64,000 bases of DNA from the NCBI GenBank assembly GCA_963777695.1, contig CAVZRC010000003.1:1860001-1924000 (forward strand). The letters run 5' to 3'. The stretch is from CAVZRC01 sp963777695 (GTDB taxonomy: Bacteria > Planctomycetota > Planctomycetia > Isosphaerales > Isosphaeraceae). The translations under genes were made by a program, and so were the position numbers. The notes beneath the pieces are model-generated. The model was not told the DNA's origin. It made no database searches and saw only the letters and a program-made list of their open reading frames with translations. This document shows positions 59,325 through 64,000 of this stretch, one piece after another; position 1 is the stretch's first letter; each line of letters starts with the position of its first letter.

Positions 59325-60104
59325 ATGAGTCAAGACATCCGGCCGATCTTGGCCGGCTGGGAGTTCGAGCCCGAGCTCATCCAGGTGCGGATCATCCGCG
59401 GTGAGGACGGCTCGGAGAAGCTCCAGATGCGGATGGACCTCGGGCTGCTCCAGATGGAGATCGACGGGCGTCCCGACGGGGAACGGCCCGAAGGCTTCGA
59501 GTCGCTGCTGGAACTCTACGAGGCCCGCGCACGCGAGGCCATCGAGCTCGGCGAACGGTTCACGCTCAAGGCCGACGACTGCTCGTTGCTGATGCGCGAG
59601 GGCCTCCAGTATTATCACCGCTACATCTCGGCCTTCCAGATCGAGCGATTCGACCTGGTGGCGCGAGACACGGCGCGGAACCTCCGGCTCTTCTCGTTCG
59701 TGGCCAGGCACGCCGACCGCCAGCGCGACCGTATGGAGTTCGAGCAGTATCGGCCGTACGTCCTGCTGATGCATACGCGCGCCAGGGCGACCCAGGCCCT
59801 GCGCCAGGACGATTATCCCACGGCGCTGGGCTTCATCGACGAAGGGATCGAGGCGATCCGCAGCTTCCTCGTCGAATACAAGGAGGAGGCACGCGAGGCC
59901 GAGTGCTCCGAGCTGCGATTCCTCCAGCAATGGCGGCGAGAGGTCGAGAACGGCCGGCCGATCGGGCCTCTGGAACGACTGGAGCAGCAACTTCAGGTCT
60001 CCGTGACCCTCGAGGACTACGAGGAAGCGGCCCGGATCCGCGACCAGATCCAGCGGCTGCGTACCGGCGATGCTCACGGGCAACGGAACCTCGGCCCTCC
60101 CTGA
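59325..60104 (+). CDS. UVR-motif protein (UvrB/UvrC motif-containing)
   Basis: A 259-residue cytoplasmic protein, all-helical in the middle (GLQYYHRYISAFQIERFDLVARDTARNL). It opens with a beta-rich segment (VRIIRGEDGSEKLQMRMDLGLLQMEIDGRP) and ends in a UVR motif (LEQQLQVSVTLEDYEEAARIRDQIQRL), the short helical hairpin that mediates protein interactions in UvrB, UvrC and McsA. The N-terminal region has no recognised enzyme fold. It has no ordinary Shine-Dalgarno because the leader is occupied by the repeat. Confidence 0.8.
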   Translation: MSQDIRPILAGWEFEPELIQVRIIRGEDGSEKLQMRMDLGLLQMEIDGRPDGERPEGFESLLELYEARAREAIELGERFTLKADDCSLLMREGLQYYHRYISAFQIERFDLVARDTARNLRLFSFVARHADRQRDRMEFEQYRPYVLLMHTRARATQALRQDDYPTALGFIDEGIEAIRSFLVEYKEEAREAECSELRFLQQWRREVENGRPIGPLERLEQQLQVSVTLEDYEEAARIRDQIQRLRTGDAHGQRNLGPP

Positions 60105-60440
60105 TCGGCCGTCCGGCTCGAGGACATTACCCGAGGGTTACCCTTGATTGCCGGCCGAACCGCGGGTAGATTGATCTTGTCTGGTCCAACCAGGCGCAGC
60201 CTCTGCCATGTTCGATCCGGGGTGATCCTTTTGGCGAACCAACATTAACCCGTACGGGAACCGATATTGATTCTCTAGAACTGCTCGCCAGTTTCTCGAG
60301 CGTCTGAGGTGCCCACTTGAACTGCGGGTTCTCAAAAGCACCCTGCCGGCATTGCGGTGGAGGTTTGTTCTGCCCGTGTCTTGCCTCGCTGGTCGAGGCC
60401 GGTCACGGGCGTTCTTGTTCCTCGGAGGCCCGTCCCGACC
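60105..60440. other. Intergenic region, no gene recognised
   Basis: About 335 bp with no protein-like frame of its own. The bases 60230-60290 are AT-rich and may hold the promoter of the cyclo-ligase gene; no clear boxes were seen. Confidence 0.45.
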
Positions 60441-61061
60441 ATGTCCCAGACGGTCGGCCCCAATCCGGAGGATGTCCGGATCAAGAGGAGCCTGCGCCTC
60501 GCGATCCGGGAGGAGATCGCCGCGCTCGAACCTGACCTCCGTCGCCAGGAGGAGAGCCGGCTCGCCGTCCGTTTCCCCGACCTGCCGGGATGGGCGGGTG
60601 CTCGAACGGTGATGCTCTATGTGTCGGCTTTCCCCGAAGAAGTGAGCACCGCCGATTACTGGGCGCGGGCGTACATGGAGGGGAAGCGGGTCATCAGCCC
60701 TCGCGTGGATCGTGCAGCCCGGGAGTTGCGACTGCACCAGGTCGAGGATCCCCGGACGGAGCTGCATCCGGGGACGCTGGGGATTCCGGAACCGCGGCGT
60801 GACCTTCCGGAGGTCCTTCCCGAGTCGATCGACTGGGTTCTGGTGCCGGGCCTTGCATTTGACGACCGAGGTTATCGCCTCGGCCGCGGGGCCGGACATT
60901 ACGACCGCCTGATGCCAAGGCTCCGGCCCGATGCCTTGTGCTGGGCCGTCTGCCTGTCCTGCCAGTTGGTCCGCCATCTGCCGATCGAGCCGCATGACAT
61001 GCCTCTCGACGGGGTTTGCACGCCCGATCGCACGATCCGGGGCGTCCGGCGAGAGGGTTGA
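60441..61061 (+). CDS. 5-formyltetrahydrofolate cyclo-ligase
   Basis: This 206-residue enzyme converts 5-formyl-THF to 5,10-methenyl-THF with ATP. It has the N-terminal basic helix (IKRSLRLAIREEIAAL), YVSAFPEEVST, KRVISPRVD and the signature GYRLGRGAGHYDRLMPRL near the C-terminus. The ATG at 60441 matches the family start; GGAGG lies 12 bases upstream. Convergent with the PmoA-like gene, with a hairpin in between. Confidence 0.92.
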   Translation: MSQTVGPNPEDVRIKRSLRLAIREEIAALEPDLRRQEESRLAVRFPDLPGWAGARTVMLYVSAFPEEVSTADYWARAYMEGKRVISPRVDRAARELRLHQVEDPRTELHPGTLGIPEPRRDLPEVLPESIDWVLVPGLAFDDRGYRLGRGAGHYDRLMPRLRPDALCWAVCLSCQLVRHLPIEPHDMPLDGVCTPDRTIRGVRREG

Positions 61062-61099
61062 TCGCGATCAATCGGACACGTCTCGCCGAACACCACCGG

Positions 61100-61127
61100 G
61101 TGACCACGGTCGTGAGACCGTGGTCAC
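61100..61127. terminator. Perfect 12-bp hairpin between convergent genes
   Basis: GTGACCACGGTC pairs perfectly with GACCGTGGTCAC around a GTGA tetraloop, a GNRA type. It has no T-tract, so it may be a bidirectional transcript end or a stabilising 3' structure. Confidence 0.6.
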
Positions 61128-61173
61128 GGGCTTCGATCTCGCCCTGTCTTGCTGTGTTCGGCGAGGAGTGTCA

Positions 61174-62421
61174 TCAATCGGCGCGGACTTCGATCGACGG
61201 GGGTTTGGCATACGACTCGAACAACCCAGGCAGCCCGTTGGTTGCCGTATCGCCTTCGTGCAGGATCACGCGGTATCCGAATCGCATCGACTGGCCGGCG
61301 GGCACGGTGTAGTCGCCCTTCTCGGATTTCTTGTCGAAATCCTGCCAGCCGAAGGGATTGGCGGCGAACAGGCCGTAGTCCCGGACGTGCCAGGTCGTGG
61401 GATACCGGAAGCTCCCGGGATGGTTGAGGATGGCGATCCCCACCGTCTTCCCTTTGATCGGTCCGACATAGTTGACCCACGGGGAGGCTTTCCCCCACGC
61501 CTTGTCGTCGGTCAATCCTTCGGCGTTGGTGATGCGCCCGCCGGACTTGCGCTTGACGTCCATCGAGGACGCCACGCGGAGGCCGAACATCCCCTCCTTG
61601 GTGTCCTGGAAGGTGACCGGGCCGTCGGTGGCGTCGACCTCGATCTCGAAGTCGATGATCCGCGCGCCCTGGGTCCGGTAGAACGTCACGGTCCGCCGAT
61701 CCTCGCAGAACTTGCGATCGCCGGGCGCGATCCATGCGTTCCGCGTCCGGAGCCTCCCCAGCACGGGCCCTTCGACGACGATCTTTCGCTCGGTCTCCCG
61801 GATCTTGCCCGTTCCCTCGCCCTCGGACCAGAAATCGACGCCGTTCACCTCGCCGAAGGTGAACCAGCACGATTGCTGATGGGGATGATCGTTGTCCTCG
61901 CCGACGACCTTCTCCATCGGATAGGCACGGGTGAACGAATCTCCGGTCGGCCCGATGATCGGGAAGAAGATCGGTTTGTTGCGGAAGTCGATCCGGTAGG
62001 CGGTGAGGAGCTTGTCGTCGAGCATCACGAGCAGATTCCGGCCGTCGGGACGGAGCCGGATGCCTGGCGTATCCGACGACGTGTTGGCCGCCGGGATCTT
62101 GAGGCGATATGCGTCCGGCTGGTTCCTGAGTGTATAGGAGAACGGCTTGCCGGCGGAGACATGGGGCAAGATCGTCGCGATCCAGAGTCGATCGCCGTCG
62201 CGGAAGACCGTGGCATCGATCCGATGGCCCGGAGTGCCAGCCTCCAGGGAGTATGACCCCTCGGGGAGCCGGGCCTTGACCTCGAAGACGACCGGCGTCT
62301 CGGCTAGTTCGATGTCGCCGCCTTTGCCGGAGAGGCGCCAGGTCTCGTCGCGGCCGGCAGCCGAGGAGCCGATGCCGAGTGCGAGGATCAACGCGACGCC
62401 GAGATAGCCGCGAGGGAACAT
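61174..62421 (-). CDS. PmoA family protein (DUF6807), secreted
   Basis: A 415-residue protein with a signal peptide (LGVALILALGIGSSAAG), an N-terminal beta domain and a DUF6807/PmoA-like domain, seen in FFPIIGPTGDSFTRAYPM, DNDHPHQQSCWFTFGEVNGVDFWSE and VTFQDTKEGMFGLRV. The name comes from sequence similarity; these proteins are usually predicted to be involved in carbohydrate metabolism and are not methane monooxygenase. The start at 62421 has CCAGGAGA upstream. Divergent from the RRM gene. Confidence 0.87.
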   Translation of the reverse strand: MFPRGYLGVALILALGIGSSAAGRDETWRLSGKGGDIELAETPVVFEVKARLPEGSYSLEAGTPGHRIDATVFRDGDRLWIATILPHVSAGKPFSYTLRNQPDAYRLKIPAANTSSDTPGIRLRPDGRNLLVMLDDKLLTAYRIDFRNKPIFFPIIGPTGDSFTRAYPMEKVVGEDNDHPHQQSCWFTFGEVNGVDFWSEGEGTGKIRETERKIVVEGPVLGRLRTRNAWIAPGDRKFCEDRRTVTFYRTQGARIIDFEIEVDATDGPVTFQDTKEGMFGLRVASSMDVKRKSGGRITNAEGLTDDKAWGKASPWVNYVGPIKGKTVGIAILNHPGSFRYPTTWHVRDYGLFAANPFGWQDFDKKSEKGDYTVPAGQSMRFGYRVILHEGDTATNGLPGLFESYAKPPSIEVRAD

Positions 62422-62651
62422 CGATAGGTTCTCCTGGTCTCGTGCCCGGCCGCGCCGTGGTCGTCGCGGCATCGACCAGGTCGAGCGATCGTGGAAAGGG
62501 GGGCTGGGATCTCGCGTCATCTTATCTCCGCTCAAGGCGCCGGAACAGTCTCGCGCGTAGGTGCCGCGAAGATCCGATCGGCTCGGCGCGGTCCCGGATC
62601 TCTGCCGACGACGAATGATTTCGGCGATTTTGGGGCGACGTCATTTTGTCG

Positions 62652-62680
62652 TTGATGCGGGAGTGTGGGACTCTTATACT
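62652..62680 (+). promoter_or_regulatory. Candidate sigma-70-type promoter of the RRM gene
   Basis: TTGATG (62652-62657) and TATACT (62675-62680) are separated by 17 bp. This would start transcription about 150 bp before the RRM start codon, giving a long 5' leader, as is common for cold-inducible RNA-binding genes. The remaining 62422-62835 gap holds nothing else clear. Confidence 0.55.
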
Positions 62681-62835
62681 CTTGGTTGAATCGATTTCTG
62701 GCCGGGCCATCCTCCCGGCCGGGTCTCGTTTCTCGGGGCGAGCAGGAGCCGGGCATACCGCCGAGGTTCCTTGCCCCCGTACTCGGGTTGTTCCTCCCGC
62801 GGAAGTCGGTGGAGAGCCTGTTCCGGGCGATTGCG

Positions 62836-63216
62836 ATGGCGAAGCGGCTTTACGTTGGCAACCTCAAGTACACGGTCACTTCGGCACAGCTTCAAGAATT
62901 GTTCGAGCAGTATGGGACGGTCAAGACCGCCCAGGTCCTGAGTGACCGCGAGACCGGTCGAAGCCGGGGATTCGGCTTCGTCGAGATGGACAACGACGAT
63001 GAGGCTCTCGCGGCGATCGAGAGCCTGGACGGCCAGGATTACGATGGCCGTCGGCTCACCGTCAACGAAGCCAGGCCCCGCACCCCGGGCGGCGGCGGTG
63101 GCGACGGCGGTGGTGGCTATCGCGGCGGCGGTGGTGGCGGCTATCGTGGAGGGGCAGGCGGCGGTGGCGGAGGCTATCGCGGCGGCGGGGGCGGGGGCGG
63201 TTACGGCGAGTATTGA
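62836..63216 (+). CDS. RNA-binding protein with one RRM and a Gly-rich tail
   Basis: A 126-residue protein. The RRM (residues 1-80) shows RNP2 LYVGNL and RNP1 RGFGFVEM; the tail is Gly/Tyr/Arg-rich (GGGGYRGG repeats), as in cyanobacterial Rbp and eukaryotic cold-inducible glycine-rich proteins. It should bind single-stranded RNA in the cytoplasm. The start MAKRLYVG at 62836 is certain from homology; earlier in-frame codons overlap the promoter. Confidence 0.93.
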   Translation: MAKRLYVGNLKYTVTSAQLQELFEQYGTVKTAQVLSDRETGRSRGFGFVEMDNDDEALAAIESLDGQDYDGRRLTVNEARPRTPGGGGGDGGGGYRGGGGGGYRGGAGGGGGGYRGGGGGGGYGEY

Positions 63217-63364
63217 TCGCCCGGAACCCGACCCATCCCTCGAATCCCAGATTGGCGGGCCCCGTGTTGCGAGGCGCAATTCGGGGTCTTTCACCGCGCG
63301 GCGGACGCATGTCCGCGAGACCAACCGACCAGCAATCCGTCCAGGAACCTCTCAAGTCGCGAAC

Positions 63365-63640
63365 ATGCAATCATCAGGAACCGACAGCCATACCTCGACG
63401 GGGCGACGAGACATCCTCGACAAGATCGAGCGCGTCCTGGATGAGCGCGTCCGACCGGACCTCCGCGCCGATGGTGGCGACATCGTGCTCGTGGGCATCG
63501 ACGATGACAACATCGTGCAGGTCCGGCTGACCGGCGCGTGCCAGGGATGTTCCTCGGCGATCGTGACCCTGAGCATGCGAGTCGAATCGACCCTGAAGGC
63601 CGCGGTGCCCGAGATCCGCTTCATCGAGGCCGTCCCGTGA
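63365..63640 (+). CDS. NifU-type Fe-S scaffold domain protein
   Basis: A 91-residue protein made of the NifU C-terminal domain: IERVLDERVRPDLRADGGDIVLVGI, then the CxxC pair in GACQGCSSA that binds an Fe-S cluster, then VESTLKAAVPEI. It probably delivers Fe-S clusters. Its stop overlaps the GTG of the HemW-like gene (GTGA), and HemW-like proteins carry an Fe-S cluster, so co-expression makes sense. The start at 63365 is the only ATG close to the conserved region. Confidence 0.92.
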   Translation: MQSSGTDSHTSTGRRDILDKIERVLDERVRPDLRADGGDIVLVGIDDDNIVQVRLTGACQGCSSAIVTLSMRVESTLKAAVPEIRFIEAVP

Positions 63641-64000
63641 TCCGCGAAGCGGTCGAGAGGGAAGTCGAGCCCAGATGGCAGTGGCCCCGGGCGGCTTACG
63701 TCCATATCCCGTTCTGCGCCCACAAGTGCGGATACTGCGACTTCGCCTCGCTGGCCGGCGTCGATCATCTGGCCGATCGCTACCTGTCGGCCCTCGAGCG
63801 CGAGATGGCCGTCACGCTGGGCCGTCCGCAGGAAGTTGACACGATCTTCGTCGGAGGCGGGACACCGACCCGGCTGGACGCCGCCCAGCTCTTGCGGCTG
63901 ACCGAGATGATCCGGCGATGGCTGGTCCGGCGCCCGGCGTCGAGTGGACCGTGGAGGCCAATCCGGGGACGCTCGATGCCGAGAAGGCTGATATCCTGGC
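63637..64000 (+). CDS. hemW: HemW-like radical SAM protein, 5' part, with a frameshift near 63934
   Basis: The N-terminal part of a coproporphyrinogen III oxidase-like/HemW protein: AAYVHIPFCAHKCGYCDF carries the CxxxCxxC cluster motif, and IFVGGGTPTRLDAAQL follows. Near 63934 the frame changes: RRP continues one frame over as GVEWTVEANPGTLDAEKADIL, which is the family's next block. One C missing from CGCCCGGCG explains it. The gene starts with GTG overlapping the NifU-type stop and runs off the right edge. HemW inserts or protects heme; related family members differ, so the exact role is uncertain. Confidence 0.85.
   Translation, partial: MIREAVEREVEPRWQWPRAAYVHIPFCAHKCGYCDFASLAGVDHLADRYLSALEREMAVTLGRPQEVDTIFVGGGTPTRLDAAQLLRLTEMIRRWLVRRPASSGPWRPIRGRSMPRRLISW

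Noticed and set aside
61174..62421. PmoA-like gene as evidence for methane oxidation
   Set aside because: DUF6807 proteins are secreted and unrelated in role to particulate methane monooxygenase; no pmoB or pmoC is present.

Overview
The window reads as a high-GC planctomycete chromosome, most likely from the Isosphaeraceae group. This is inferred from gene content: a DUF1549/DUF1553 cytochrome-c protein paired with a Tat-exported DUF1501 protein, DUF4058 proteins, two PEP-CTERM secreted proteins, caspase-like/FGE-sulfatase fusions, a PmoA-like (DUF6807) protein, and signal-peptide-like extensions on ATP synthase subunits b and c. No rRNA, tRNA or CRISPR array was recognised.

Layout. 1-8.2 kb (minus strand): a proline-rich partial gene, a SAM hydroxide adenosyltransferase, queF, and a DUF1553 - DUF4058 - DUF4058 - DUF1501 operon carrying the scar of a tandem duplication. 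8.8-12.0 kb (plus): a choice-of-anchor A PEP-CTERM protein, a frameshifted secreted esterase and a lyase-like protein. 12.4-20.6 kb (plus): the most interesting block, a four-gene operon of a zinc-ribbon GTPase, a GAP1-N2 (GTPase-associated protein 1) membrane protein, a large one-TM helical protein and a membrane-anchored GYF/trypsin-like protease. 21-30.5 kb: a Tat aldo/keto reductase, a DUF6599-like protein, a second double-GYF membrane protein, an orphan HigA-type N-terminal domain protein, nadD, priA and a second PEP-CTERM protein. 30.7-37.3 kb (minus): histidine phosphatase, glycogen phosphorylase, phosphoglucomutase and phosphoglucose isomerase, a glycogen-to-F6P pathway set, all broken by single-base indels. 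38-42 kb: an ECF sigma factor with a membrane protein (candidate anti-sigma factor), then a vapBC-like module whose antitoxin gene is split by an insertion sequence with a clear 5-bp target duplication. 42-50 kb (minus): two caspase-FGE paralogues around a secreted protein, a di-heme cytochrome protein and an Rpn-like nuclease. 51-57.4 kb (minus): an ATP synthase operon (atpZ-like, B, E, F, H, A, G) without atpD and atpC. 58-64 kb: DUF4912, a UVR-motif protein, 5-formyl-THF cyclo-ligase, PmoA-like, an RRM protein, a NifU-type scaffold and a HemW-like radical SAM enzyme running off the edge.

Two themes cut across the window. First, about two dozen single-base indels and two in-frame TGA codons interrupt otherwise well-conserved genes. 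They cluster at 30.7-36.8 kb and mostly lie in short homopolymers, so sequencing or assembly error is the leading explanation; true decay is not excluded. Second, intergenic gaps are rich in palindromic elements: a 25-bp perfect inverted repeat, a three-copy TGTAGCCGG family, two 'stutter' palindromes made of 7-mers, and a 236-bp nested palindrome.
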